Assembly (NCBI GenBank): GCA_963966185.1
Contig: CAWZYM010000139.1
Span: 558,001-622,000, forward strand
DNA length: 64,000 nucleotides
From: Rhabditoides inermis
Taxonomy: Eukaryota > Nematoda > Chromadorea > Rhabditida > Rhabditidae
Reading direction: 5' to 3'
The position numbers were made by a program, and so were the translations under genes. The notes under the pieces are model-generated. The model worked only from the letters and a program-made list of their open reading frames with translations, ran no database searches and was not told the origin of the DNA. How positions within the stretch are numbered: position 1 is the first letter of the stretch; the number at the start of each line of letters is the position of its first letter. This document shows, piece after piece, positions 11,101 to 22,065 of the stretch.

Positions 11101-11138
11101 CTAGTGCGGAGGCGCGCGACAGCGCGCCGGAGCGCTAG
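11101..11138 (+). other. Helitron 3' terminal hairpin, unit 2
   Basis: The stem GGCGCGC at 11111-11117, loop GACA and stem GCGCGCC at 11122-11128 are followed by GGAGCG and CTAG at 11135-11138. Only one base differs from the unit 1 terminus in the 38-bp region (T at 8098, G at 11109). The host base after CTAG is T. Confidence 0.85.
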
Positions 11139-11229
11139 TCGGTTTTTTCTAAAAAGTATAATTTGAATGCGAATAGAAGACTCAATCACAGTTGTGTATA
11201 ACTCTCACAAGTGCTTGTGAATGAAAAAG

Positions 11230-13372
11230 TTATCGTTCATCTCTCTCTTTCTCCCCTTCTCTCCCTCTCTTCCCTTGCCCCAGTCTCCTCGCTACCAAGG
11301 GCGAGAGCACCATGTATTTTGAAACGTGAGCACACAACGGTCCTGTATCTTTGCAGGAGTCAAGCTTCAGATAGCTACAACCGATCCTAGTTCGGTCGTC
11401 GAATATGCACAGACAGAACACCTCGATCTACCTTTACGAAGAAGACCATTGTTTATTGTATTTCAAACATTTCGGGTTTTTCAAAAAGTATATTTTGAAT
11501 GCGAATAGAAGACCCAGTTGCAGTTGTGTAAAACTCTCACAAGTGCTTGTGAATGAAAAGTTATCGTTCATCTCTCTCTTTCTCCCCTTCTCTCCCTCTC
11601 TTCCCTTGCCCCAGTCTCCTTGCTACCAAGGGCAAGAGCACCATGTATTTTGAAACGTGAGCACACAACGGTCCTGTATCTTCGCAGAAATCAAGTTTCA
11701 GATAGCTACAACCGATCCTAGATCGGTCGTCGAATATGCACAGACAGAACACCTCGATCTACCTTTACGAAGAAGACCATTGTTTATTGTATTTCAGACA
11801 ATTCGGGTTTTTCAAAAAGTATAATTTGAATGCGAATAGAAGACCCAGTTGCAGTTGTGTATAACTCTCACAAGTGCTTGTGAATGAAAAGTTATCGTTC
11901 ATCTCTCTCTTTCTACCCCTCTCTCCCTCTTTTCTCTTGCCCTAGTCTCCTCGCTACCAAGGGCAAGAGCACCATGTATTTTGAAACGTGAGCACACAAC
12001 GGTCCTGTATCTTCGCAGGAGTCAAGCTTCAGATAGCTACAACCGATCCTAGATCGGTCGTCGAATATGCACATACAGAACACATCGATTTTCGTTACGA
12101 AAAAGCCCAATGTTTTTTTCAGACATTTCGGTTTTTCTAAAAAGTATAATTTGAATGCGAATAGAAGATCCAATTGCAGTTGTGTATAACTCTCACAAGT
12201 GCTTGTGAACGAAAAGTCATCGTTCATCTCTCTCTTTCTCCCCGTCTCTCCCTCTCTTCCCTTGCCCCATTCTCCTCGCTACAAGGGCAAGAGCACCATG
12301 TATTTTGAAACGTGAGCACACAACGGTCCTGTATCTTCGCAGAAATCAAGCTTCAGATAGCTACAACCGATCCTAGTTCGGTCGTCGAATATGCACAGAC
12401 AGAACACCTCGATCTACCTTTACGAAGAAGACCATTGTTTATTGTATTTCAAACATTTTGGGTTTTTCAAAAAGTATATTTTGAATGCGAATAGAAGACC
12501 CAGTTGCAATTGTGTATAACTCTCACAAGTGCTTGTGAATGAAAAGTCATCGTTCATCTCTCTCTTTCTCCCCCTCTCTCCCTCTCTTCTCTTGCCCTAG
12601 TCTCCTCGCTACCAAGGGCGAGAGCACCATGTATTTGGAAACGTGAGCACACAACGGTCCTGTATCTTCGCAGGAGTCAAGCTTCAGATAGCTACAACCG
12701 ATCCTAGATCGGTCGTCGAATATGCACAGACAGAAAACATCGATTTTCGTTACGAAAAAGCCCATTGTTTTTTTCATACATTTCGGGTTTTTCAAAAAGT
12801 ATAGTTTGAATGCGAATAGAAGACCCAGTTGCAGTTGTGTATAACTCTCACAAGTGCTTGTAGATGAAAAAAAGTAATCGTTCATCTCTCTCTTTCTCCC
12901 CCTCTCTCCCTCTCTTCTCTTGCAGCAGTCTCCTCGCTACCAAGAGCGAGAGCACCATGTATTTTGAAACGTGAGCACACAACGGTCCTGTATCTTTGCA
13001 GGAGTCAAACTTCAGATAGCTACAACCGATCCTAGATCGGTCGTCGAATATGCACAGACAGAAAACATCGATTTTCGTTACGAAAAAGCCCATTGTTTTT
13101 TTCAAACTTATCGGGTTTTTCAAAAGGATACTTTGATTGCGAATAGAAGACCCAGTTGCAGTTGTGTATAACTCTCACAAGTGCTTTGAATGAAAAAGTT
13201 ATCGTTCATCTCTCTTTTTCTCCCCCTCTCACGTGAGCACACAACGGTCCTGTATCTTCGCAGGAGTCAAGCTTCGAAGAGATACAACCGATCCTAGATC
13301 GGTCGTCGAATATGCACAGACAGAACACATCGATTTTCGTTACGAAAAAGCCCAATGTTTTTTTCAGACATT
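11230..13372. repeat. 7-monomer higher-order block, copy 2, with 63-bp deletion
   Basis: This is the homologue of 3234-5440. The offset changes from 7995 to 7932 bp at 13230/13231, where a CT tract joins directly to ACGTGAGCAC. That loses 63 bp, including one TCGCTACCAA monomer start. Position 13372/13373 is the uninterrupted version of the Helitron target. Confidence 0.8.
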
Positions 13373-13380
13373 TCGGTTTT
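13365..13380. other. Empty-site paralogue of the Helitron insertion
   Basis: CAGACATT|TCGGTTTT here is continuous, whereas the same string is split at 5440/5441 and 11138/11139. Left flank (AGAGATACAACC variant) and right flank (AGACTCAATCACAG variant) both match this copy, so it is a specific pre-insertion counterpart and not just any monomer. Confidence 0.85.
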
Positions 13381-15818
13381 TCTAAAAAGTATAATTTGAA
13401 TGCGAATAGAAGACTCAATCACAGTTGTGTATAACTCTCACAAGTGCTTGTGAATGAAAAAGTTATCGTTCATCTCTCTCTTTCTCCCCTTCTCTCCCTC
13501 TCTTCCCTTGCCCCAGTCTCCTCGCTACCAAGGGCGAGAGCACCATGTATTTTGAAACGTGAGCACACAACGGTCCTGTATCTTTGCAGGAGTCAAGCTT
13601 CAGATAGCTACAACCGATCCTAGTTCGGTCGTCGAATATGCACAGACAGAACACCTCGATCTACCTTTACGAAGAAGACCATTGTTTATTGTATTTCAAA
13701 CATTTCGGGTTTTTCAAAAAGTATATTTTGAATGCGAATAGAAGACCCAGTTGCAGTTGTGTAAAACTCTCACAAGTGCTTGTGAATGAAAAGTTATCGT
13801 TCATCTCTCTCTTTCTCCCCCTCTCTCCCTCTCTTCTCTTGCCCCAGTCTCCTCGCTACCGAGGGCGAGGGCACCATGTATTTTGAAACGTGAGCACACA
13901 ACGGTCCTGTATCTTCGCAGGAGTCAAGTTTCAGATAGCTACAACCGATCCTAGATCGGTTGTCGAATATGCACAGACAGAACACATCGATTTTCGTTAC
14001 GAAAAAGCCCAATATTTTTTTCAGACATTTCGGGTTTTTCAAAAAGTATATTTTGAATGCGAATAGAAGACCCAGTTGCCGTTGTGTATAACTCTCACAA
14101 GTGCTTGTGAATGAAAAAGTTATCGTTCATCTCTCTTTTTCTCCCCCTCTCTCCCTCTCTTCTCTTGCCCCAGTCTCCTCGCTACCAAGGGCGAGAGCAC
14201 CATGTATTTTGAAACGTGAGCACACAACGGTCCTGTATCTTCGCAGGAGTCAAGCTTCAGATAGCTACAACCGATCCTAGATCGGTCGTCGAATATGCAC
14301 AGACAGAAAACCTCGATCTACCTTTACGAAGAAGACCATTGTTTTTCTCAGACATTTCGGGTTTTTCAAAATGTATAATTTGAATGCGAATAGAAGACCT
14401 AGTTGCAGTTGTGTATAACTCTCACAAGTGCTTTTGAATGAAAAAGTTATCGTTCATCTCTCTCTTTCTCCCCCTCTCTCCCTCTCTTCTCTTGCCCCAG
14501 TCTCCTCGCTACCAGGGGCGAGAGCACCATGTATTTTGAAACTTGAGCACACAACGGTCCTGTATCTTCGCAGGAGTCAAGCTTCAGATAGCTACAACCG
14601 ATCCTAGATCGGTCGTCGAATATGCACAGACAGAACACATCGATTTTCGTTACGAAAAAGCTCAATGTTTTTTTCAGACATTTCGGGTTTTTCAAAAAGT
14701 ATATTTTGAATGCGAATAGAAGACCCAGTTGCAGTTGTGTTCAACTTTCACAAGTGCTTGTGAATGAAAAAGTTATCGTTTATCTCTCTCTTTCTCCCCC
14801 TCTCTACCTCTCTTCTCTTGCCCCAGTCTCCTCGCTACCAAGGGCGAGAGCACCATGTATTTTGAAACGTGAACACACAACGGTCCTGTATCTTCGCAGG
14901 AGTCAAGCTTCAGTTAGCTACAACCGATCCTAGATCGGTCGTCGAATATGCACAGACAGAAAACCTCGATCTACCTTTACGAAGAAGACCATTGTTTTTC
15001 TCAGACATTTCGGGTTTTTCAAAATGTATAATTTGAATGCGAATAGAAGACCTAGTTGCAGTTGTGTATAACTCTCACAAGTGCTTTTGAATGAAAAAAG
15101 TTATCGTTCATCTCTCTCTTTCTCCCCCTCTCTCCCTGTCTTCTCTTGCCCCAGTCTCCTCGCTACCAAGGGCGAGAGCACCATGTATTTTGAAACGTGA
15201 GCACACAACGGTCCTGTTTCTTCGCAGGAGTCAAGCTCCAGATAGATACAACCGATCCTAGATCGGTCGTCGAATATGCACAGACAGAACACATCGGTTT
15301 TCGTTACGAAAAAGCCCATTGTTTTTTTTTCAGACATTTCGGTTTTTCTAAAAAGTATAATTTGAATGCGAATAGAAGACCCAATGGCAGTTGTGTGAAA
15401 CTCTTACAAGTGCTTGTAAATGAAAAAGTTATCGTTCATCTCTCTCTTTCTCCCCCTCTCTCCCTCTCTTCCCTTGCCCCAGTCTCCTCGCTACCAAGGG
15501 CGAGAGCACCATGTATTTTGAAACGTGAGCACACAACGGTCCTGTATCTTCGCGGGAGTCAAGCTTCAGATAGCTACAACCGATCCTAGTTCGGTCGTCG
15601 AATATGCACAGACAGAACACCTCGATCTACCTTTACAAAGAAGACCATTGTTTATTGTATTTCAAACATTTCGGGTTTTTCAAAAAGTATATTTTGAATG
15701 CGAATAGAAGGCCCAGTGGCAGTTGTGTATAGTTCTCACAAGTGCTTGTGAATGAAAAGTTATCGTTCATCTCTCTCTTTCTCCCCCTCTCTCCCTCTCT
15801 TCTCTTGCCCCAGTCTCC

Positions 15819-17136
15819 TCGCTACCAAAGGCAAGAGCACCATGTATTTTGAAACGTGAGCACACAACGGTCCTGTATCTTTGCAGGAGTCAAGCTTCAG
15901 ATAGCTACAACCGATCCTAGATCGGTCGTCGAATATGCACAGACAGAACACCTCGATCTACCTTTACGAAGAAGACCATTGTTTATTGTATTTCAGACAT
16001 TTCGGGTTTTTCAAAAAGTATATTTTGAATGCGAATAGAAGACCCAGTTGCAGTTGTGTATAACTCTCACAAATGCTTGTGAATGAAAAGTCATCGTTCA
16101 TCTCTCTCTTTCTCCCCCTCTCTCCCTCTCTTCTCTTGCCCCAGTCTCCTCGCTACCAAGGGCAAGAGCACCATGTATTTTGAAACGTGAGCACACAACG
16201 GTCCTGTATCTTCGCAGGAGTTAAGCTTCAGATAGCTACAACCGATCCTAGATCGGTCGTCGAATATGCACAGACAGAAAACATCGTTTTTCGTTACGAA
16301 AAAGCCCATTGTTTTTTTCATACATTTCGGGTTTTTCAAAAAGTATAATTTGAATGCGAATAGAAGACCCAGTTGCAGTTGTGTATAACTCTCACAAGTG
16401 CTTGTAGATGAAAAAAAGTAATCGTTCATCTCTCTCTTTCTCCCCCTCTCTCCCTCTCTTCTCTTGCCCCAGTCTCCTCGCTACCAAAGGCAAGAGCACC
16501 ATGTATTTTGAAACGTGAGCACACAACGGTCCTGTATCTTTGCAGGAGTCAAGCTTCAGATAGCTACAACCGATCCTAGATCGGTCGTCGAATATGCACA
16601 GACAGAACACCTCGATCTACCTTTACGAAGAAGACCATTGTTTATTGTATTTCAGACATTTCGGGTTTTTCAAAAAGTATATTTTGAATGCGAATAGAAG
16701 ACCCAGTTGCAGTTGTGTATAACTCTCACAAATGCTTGTGAATGAAAAGTCATCGTTCATCTCTCTCTTTCTCCCCCTCTCTCCCTCTCTTCTCTTGCCC
16801 CAGTCTCCTCGCTACCAAGGGCAAGAGCACCATGTATTTTGAAACGTGAGCACACAACGGTCCTGTATCTTCGCAGGAGTTAAGCTTCAGATAGCTACAA
16901 CCGATCCTAGATCGGTCGTCGAATATGCACAGACAGAAAACATCGTTTTTCGTTACGAAAAAGCCCATTGTTTTTTTCATACATTTCGGGTTTTTCAAAA
17001 AGTATAATTTGAATGCGAATAGAAGACCCAGTTGCAGTTGTGTATAACTCTCACAAGTGCTTGTAGATGAAAAAAAGTAATCGTTCATCTCTCTCTTTCT
17101 CCCCCTCTCTCCCTCTCTTCTCTTGCCCCAGTCTCC
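15819..17136. repeat. Two 659-bp alpha-beta dimers
   Basis: Dimers 15819-16477 and 16478-17136 are repeated almost without change. They are followed by an alpha at 17137, a beta/delta chimera at 17468-17792, a beta, and another alpha-beta pair at 18121-18778. Confidence 0.9.
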
Positions 17137-18778
17137 TCGCTACCAAAGGCAAGAGCACCATGTATTTTGAAACGTGAGCACACAACGGTCCTGTATCTTT
17201 GCAGGAGTCAAGCTTCAGATAGCTACAACCGATCCTAGATCGGTCGTCGAATATGCACAGACAGAACACCTCGATCTACCTTTACGAAGAAGACCATTGT
17301 TTATTGTATTTCAGACATTTCGGGTTTTTCAAAAAGTATATTTTGAATGCGAATAGAAGACCCAGTTGCAGTTGTGTATAACTCTCACAAATGCTTGTGA
17401 ATGAAAAGTCATCGTTCATCTCTCTCTTTCTCCCCCTCTCTCCCTCTCTTCTCTTGCCCCAGTCTCCTCGCTACCAAGGGCAAGAGCACCATGTATTTTG
17501 AAACGTGAGCACACAACGGTCCTGTATCTTCGCAGGAGTTAAGCTTCAGATAGCTACAACCGATCCTAGATCGGTCGTCGAATATGCACAGACAGAAAAC
17601 ATCGATTTTCGTTACGAAAAAGCCCATTGTTTTTTTCAGACATTTCGGTTTTTCTAAAAAGTATAATTTGAATGCGAATAGAAGATCCAATTGCAGTTGT
17701 GTATAACTCTCACAAGTGCTTGTGAATGAAAAGTTATCGTTTATCTCTCTCTTTCTCCCCCTCTCTACCTCTCTTCTCTTGCCCCAGTCTCCTCGCTACC
17801 AAGGGCAAGAGCACCATGTATTTTGAAACGTGAGCACACAACGGTCCTGTATCTTCGCAGGAGTTAAGCTTCAGATAGCTACAACCGATCCTAGATCGGT
17901 CGTCGAATATGCACAGACAGAAAACATCGTTTTTCGTTACGAAAAAGCCCATTGTTTTTTCATACATTTCGGGTTTTTCAAAAAGTATAATTTGAATGCG
18001 AATAGAAGACCCAGTTGCAGTTGTGTATAACTCTCACAAGTGCTTGTAGATGAAAAAAAAGTAATCGTTCATCTCTCTCTTTCTCCCCCTCTCTCCCTCT
18101 CTTCTCTTGCCCCAGTCTCCTCGCTACCAAAGGCAAGAGCACCATGTATTTTGAAACGTGAGCACACAACGGTCCTGTATCTTTGCAGGAGTCAAGCTTC
18201 AGATAGCTACAACCGATCCTAGATCGGTCGTCGAATATGCACAGACAGAACACCTCGATCTACCTTTACGAAGAAGACCATTGTTTATTGTATTTCAGAC
18301 ATTTCGGGTTTTTCAAAAAGTATATTTTGAATGCGAATAGAAGACCCAGTTGCAGTTGTGTATAACTCTCACAAATGCTTGTGAATGAAAAGTCATCGTT
18401 CATCTCTCTCTTTCTCCCCCTCTCTCCCTCTCTTCTCTTGCCCCAGTCTCCTCGCTACCAAGGGCAAGAGCACCATGTATTTTGAAACGTGAGCACACAA
18501 CGGTCCTGTATCTTCGCAGGAGTTAAGCTTCAGATAGCTACAACCGATCCTAGATCGGTCGTCGAATATGCACAGACAGAAAACATCGTTTTTCGTTACG
18601 AAAAAGCCCATTGTTTTTTCATACATTTCGGGTTTTTCAAAAAGTATAATTTGAATGCGAATAGAAGACCCAGTTGCAGTTGTGTATAACTCTCACAAGT
18701 GCTTGTAGATGAAAAAAAGTAGACGTTCATCTCTCTCTTTCTCCCCCTCTCTCCCTCTCTTCTCTTGCCCCAGTCTCC

Positions 18779-19104
18779 TCGCTACCAAGGGCGAGAGCAC
18801 CATGCATTTTGAAACGTGAGCACACAACGGTCCTGTATCTTCGCAGGAGTCAAGTTTCAGATAGCTACAACCGATCCTAGATCGGTCGTCGAATATGCAC
18901 AGACAGAACACCTCGATCTACCTTTACGAAAAAGCCCAATGTTTTTTTCAGACATTTCGGTTTTTCTAAAAAGTATAATTTGAATGCGAATAGAAGATCC
19001 AATTGCAGTTGTGTATAACTCTCACAAGTGCTTGTGAATGAAAAGTTATCGTTTATCTCTCTCTTTCTCCCCCTCTCTACCTCTCTTCTCTTGCCCCAGT
19101 CTCC
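18779..19104. repeat. Monomer subtype delta, representative (326 bp)
   Basis: Marked by CACCATGCATTTTG, GTCAAGTTTCAG, GAAAAAGCCCAATG, TTTCGGTTTTTCTAAAAAG and AGATCCAATTGC. It recurs immediately after the alpha-beta dimers and before epsilon at about 38.18, 45.74, 48.36, 54.93 and 63.0 kb. Confidence 0.88.
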
Positions 19105-19430
19105 TCGCTACCAAGGGCAAGAGCACCATGTATTTTGAAACGTGAGCACACAACGGTACTGTATCTTCGCAGGAGTCGAGCTTCAGATAGCTACAACCGA
19201 TCCTAGATCGGTCGTCGAATATGCACAGACAGAAAACATCGATTTTCGTTACGAAAAAGCCCATTGTTTTTCTCAGACATTTCGGGTTTTTCAAAATGTA
19301 TAATTTGAATGCGAACAGAAGACCCAGTTGCAGTTGTGTATAATTCTCATAAGTGCTTTTGAATGAACAAGTTATCGTTCATCTCTCTCTTTCTCCCCAT
19401 CTCTCCCTCTCTTCTCTTGCCCCAGTCTCC
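19105..19430. repeat. Monomer subtype epsilon, representative (326 bp)
   Basis: Marked by AACGGTACTG (usually), TTTTTCTCAGACATTTCGGG, CAAAATGTATAATTTG, GCGAACAGAAG, and ATAATTCTCATAAGTGCTTT with TGAATGAACAAG. The second dyad is destroyed in this subtype. It follows delta in every copy of the delta-epsilon block seen. Confidence 0.88.
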
Positions 19431-20089
19431 TCGCTACCAAGGGCAAGAGCACCATGTATTTCAAAACGTGAGCACACAACGGTCCTGTATCTTTGCAGGA
19501 GTCAAGCTTCAGATAGCTACAACCGATCCTAGATCGGTCGTCGAATATGCACAGACAGAACACCTCGATCTACCTTTACGAAGAAGACCATTGTTTATTG
19601 TATTTCAGACATTTCGGGTTTTTCAAAAAGTATATTCTCAAATGCGAATAGAAGGCCCAGTTGCAATTGTGTATAACTCTCACAAGTGCTTGTGAATGAA
19701 AAGTTATCGTTCATCTCTCTCTTTCTCCCCCTCTCTCCCTCTTTTCTCTTGCCCCAGTCTCCTCGCTACCAAGGGCAAGAGCACCATGTATTTTGAAACG
19801 TGAGCACACAACGGTCCTGTATCTTCGCAGGAGTCAAGTTTCAGATAGCTACAACCGATCCTAGATCGGTCGTCGAATATGCACAGACAGAAAACATCGA
19901 TTTTCGTTACGAAAAAGCCCATTGTTTTTTTCATACATTTCGGGTTTTTCAAAAAGTATAATTTGAATGCGAATAGAAGACCCAGTTGCAGTTGTGTATA
20001 ACTCTCACAAGTGCTTGTGAATGAAAAAAGTAATCGTTCATCTCTCTCTTTCTCCCCCTCTCTCCCTCTCTTCTCTTGCAGCAGTCTCC

Positions 20090-20416
20090 TCGCTACCAAG
20101 GGCGAGAGCACCATGTATTTTGAAACGTGAGCACACAACGGTCCTGTATCTTTGCAGGAGTCAAGCTTCAGATAGATACAACCGATCCTAGATCGGTCGT
20201 CGAATATGCACAGACAGAACACCTCGATTTACGTTAGGAAGAAGCCCATTGTTTTTTTTCAGACATTTCGGGTTTTTCTGAAAGTATAATTTGAATGCAA
20301 ATAGAAGACCCAGTTGCAGTTGTGTCCAACTCTCACAAGTGCTTGTGAATGAAAAAGTTATCGTTCATCTCTCTCTTTCTCCCCTTCTCTCCCTCTCTTC
20401 CCTTGCCCCAGTCTCC
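20090..20416. repeat. Monomer subtype gamma, representative (327 bp)
   Basis: Marked by TTTACGTTAGGAAGAAGCCC, a T run of variable length (about 7 to 11), TTTTTCTGAAAGTATAA, GAATGCAAATAG, and GTGTCCAACTCTC in place of GTGTATAACTCTC. The dyad TCACAAGTGCTTGTGA is intact at 20333-20348. Confidence 0.9.
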
Positions 20417-21406
20417 TCGCTACCAAGGGCGAGAGCACCATGTATTTTGAAACGTGAGCACACAACGGTCCTGTATCTTCGCGGGAGTCAAGCTTCAGAT
20501 AGCTACAACCGATCCTAGTTCGGTCGTCGAATATGCACAGACAGAACACCTCGATCTACCTTTACAAAGAAGACCATTGTTTATTGTATTTCAAACATTT
20601 CGGGTTTTTCAAAAAGTATATTTTGAATGCGAATAGAAGGCCCAGTGGCAGTTGTGTATAGTTCTCACAAGTGCTTGTGAATGAAAAGTTATCGTTCATC
20701 TCTCTCTTTCTCCCCCTCTCTCCCTCTCTTCTCTTGCCCCAGTCTCCTCGCTACCAAAGGCAAGAGCACCATGTATTTTGAAACGTGAGCACACAACGGT
20801 CCTGTATCTTTGCAGGAGTCAAGCTTCAGATAGCTACAACCGATCCTAGATCGGTCGTCGAATATGCACAGACAGAACACCTCGATCTACCTTTACGAAG
20901 AAGACCATTGTTTATTGTATTTCAGACATTTCGGGTTTTTCAAAAAGTATATTTTGAATGCGAATAGAAGACCCAGTTGCAGTTGTGTATAACTCTCACA
21001 AATGCTTGTGAATGAAAAGTCATCGTTCATCTCTCTCTTTCTCCCCCTCTCTCCCTCTCTTCTCTTGCCCCAGTCTCCTCGCTACCAAGGGCAAGAGCAC
21101 CATGTATTTTGAAACGTGAGCACACAACGGTCCTGTATCTTCGCAGGAGTTAAGCTTCAGATAGCTACAACCGATCCTAGATCGGTCGTCGAATATGCAC
21201 AGACAGAAAACATCGTTTTTCGTTACGAAAAAGCCCATTGTTTTTTTCATACATTTCGGGTTTTTCAAAAAGTATAATTTGAATGCGAATAGAAGACCCA
21301 GTTGCAGTTGTGTATAACTCTCACAAGTGCTTGTAGATGAAAAAAAGTAATCGTTCATCTCTCTCTTTCTCCCCCTCTCTCCCTCTCTTCTCTTGCCCCA
21401 GTCTCC

Positions 21407-21737
21407 TCGCTACCAAAGGCAAGAGCACCATGTATTTTGAAACGTGAGCACACAACGGTCCTGTATCTTTGCAGGAGTCAAGCTTCAGATAGCTACAACC
21501 GATCCTAGATCGGTCGTCGAATATGCACAGACAGAACACCTCGATCTACCTTTACGAAGAAGACCATTGTTTATTGTATTTCAGACATTTCGGGTTTTTC
21601 AAAAAGTATATTTTGAATGCGAATAGAAGACCCAGTTGCAGTTGTGTATAACTCTCACAAATGCTTGTGAATGAAAAGTCATCGTTCATCTCTCTCTTTC
21701 TCCCCCTCTCTCCCTCTCTTCTCTTGCCCCAGTCTCC
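21407..21737. repeat. Monomer subtype alpha, representative (331 bp)
   Basis: Diagnostic features are CACCTCGATCTACC after the GACAGAA block, TTGTTTATTGTATTTCAG in the middle, and GTATATTTTGAATGCG. The dyad ACCGATCCTAGATCGGT is at 21498-21514. The second dyad is weakened here to TCACAAATGCTTGTGA (21655-21670). The pyrimidine tract runs from 21689 and ends in AG at 21731-21732. A sister form (alpha prime, for example near 20417) has ACAAAGAAGACC and GATCCTAGTTCGG. Confidence 0.9.
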
Positions 21738-22065
21738 TCGCTACCAAGGGCAAGAGCACCATGTATTTTGAAACGTGAGCACACAACGGTCCTGTATCTT
21801 CGCAGGAGTTAAGCTTCAGATAGCTACAACCGATCCTAGATCGGTCGTCGAATATGCACAGACAGAAAACATCGTTTTTCGTTACGAAAAAGCCCATTGT
21901 TTTTTTCATACATTTCGGGTTTTTCAAAAAGTATAATTTGAATGCGAATAGAAGACCCAGTTGCAGTTGTGTATAACTCTCACAAGTGCTTGTAGATGAA
22001 AAAAAGTAATCGTTCATCTCTCTCTTTCTCCCCCTCTCTCCCTCTCTTCTCTTGCCCCAGTCTCC
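21738..22065. repeat. Monomer subtype beta, representative (328 bp)
   Basis: It carries AACATCG after GACAGA, TTCGTTACGAAAAAGCCC, then TTTTTCATACATTTCGGG. Its end reads CTTGTAGATGAAAAAAAG or CTTGTGAATGAAAAAAG before the CT tract. Paired with alpha it forms the 659-bp dimer. In several blocks its successor has the tract ending in TTGCAGCAG in place of TTGCCCCAG. Confidence 0.9.

Larger units (their letters stand above)
8128..11138 (+). mobile_element. Non-autonomous Helitron-like element, unit 2
   Basis: A 3011-bp unit in the same orientation as unit 1. It starts at TC (8128) immediately after unit 1's CTAG and ends at CTAG (11135-11138). The 3' hairpin is at 11111-11128 and is identical in stem and loop to that of unit 1. 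After it the satellite resumes at TCGG. It is longer than unit 1 mainly through extra GA-rich modules between about 10140 and 10940, and it lacks unit 1's 7776-8089 segment. No transposase-like frame is visible: long serine/leucine frames on the minus strand read the GA tracts. The exact head-to-tail junction suggests rolling-circle read-through or insertion of one copy beside another. Confidence 0.82.
11139..15400. repeat. Satellite array, diverged segment right of the Helitrons
   Basis: The satellite resumes in phase: 177 bp of monomer before the insertion (5264-5440) plus 150 bp after it (11139-11288) gives a complete 327-bp monomer. 11139-11560 matches 13373-13793 closely (offset 2233), continuing the 7-monomer periodicity. 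Monomers are heterogeneous, like the left segment. No gene is supported. Confidence 0.95.
20748..22065. repeat. Two 659-bp alpha-beta dimers, second cluster
   Basis: Copies of the 15819-17136 dimers at an offset of 4929 bp; the matching block extends over about 15430-17290 and 20360-22220. Confidence 0.9.

Noticed and set aside
5441..11138. LTR retrotransposon, LINE or TIR transposon in place of Helitrons
   Set aside because: There are no long terminal repeats, poly-A tail, terminal inverted repeats or target-site duplication, and no reverse transcriptase or transposase frame; the ends fit Helitrons.
11619..11636. Compensatory pairing CTTGC/GCAAG versus CTCGC/GCGAG around the monomer start
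   Set aside because: One monomer at 11619-11636 fits, but most GCAAG monomers keep CTCGC, so pairing is not maintained.
21407..21737. CENP-B box in the monomer
   Set aside because: TTCGCAGGAGTCAAG keeps the TTCG and central A but lacks the CGGG half; no full match was seen elsewhere in the monomer.
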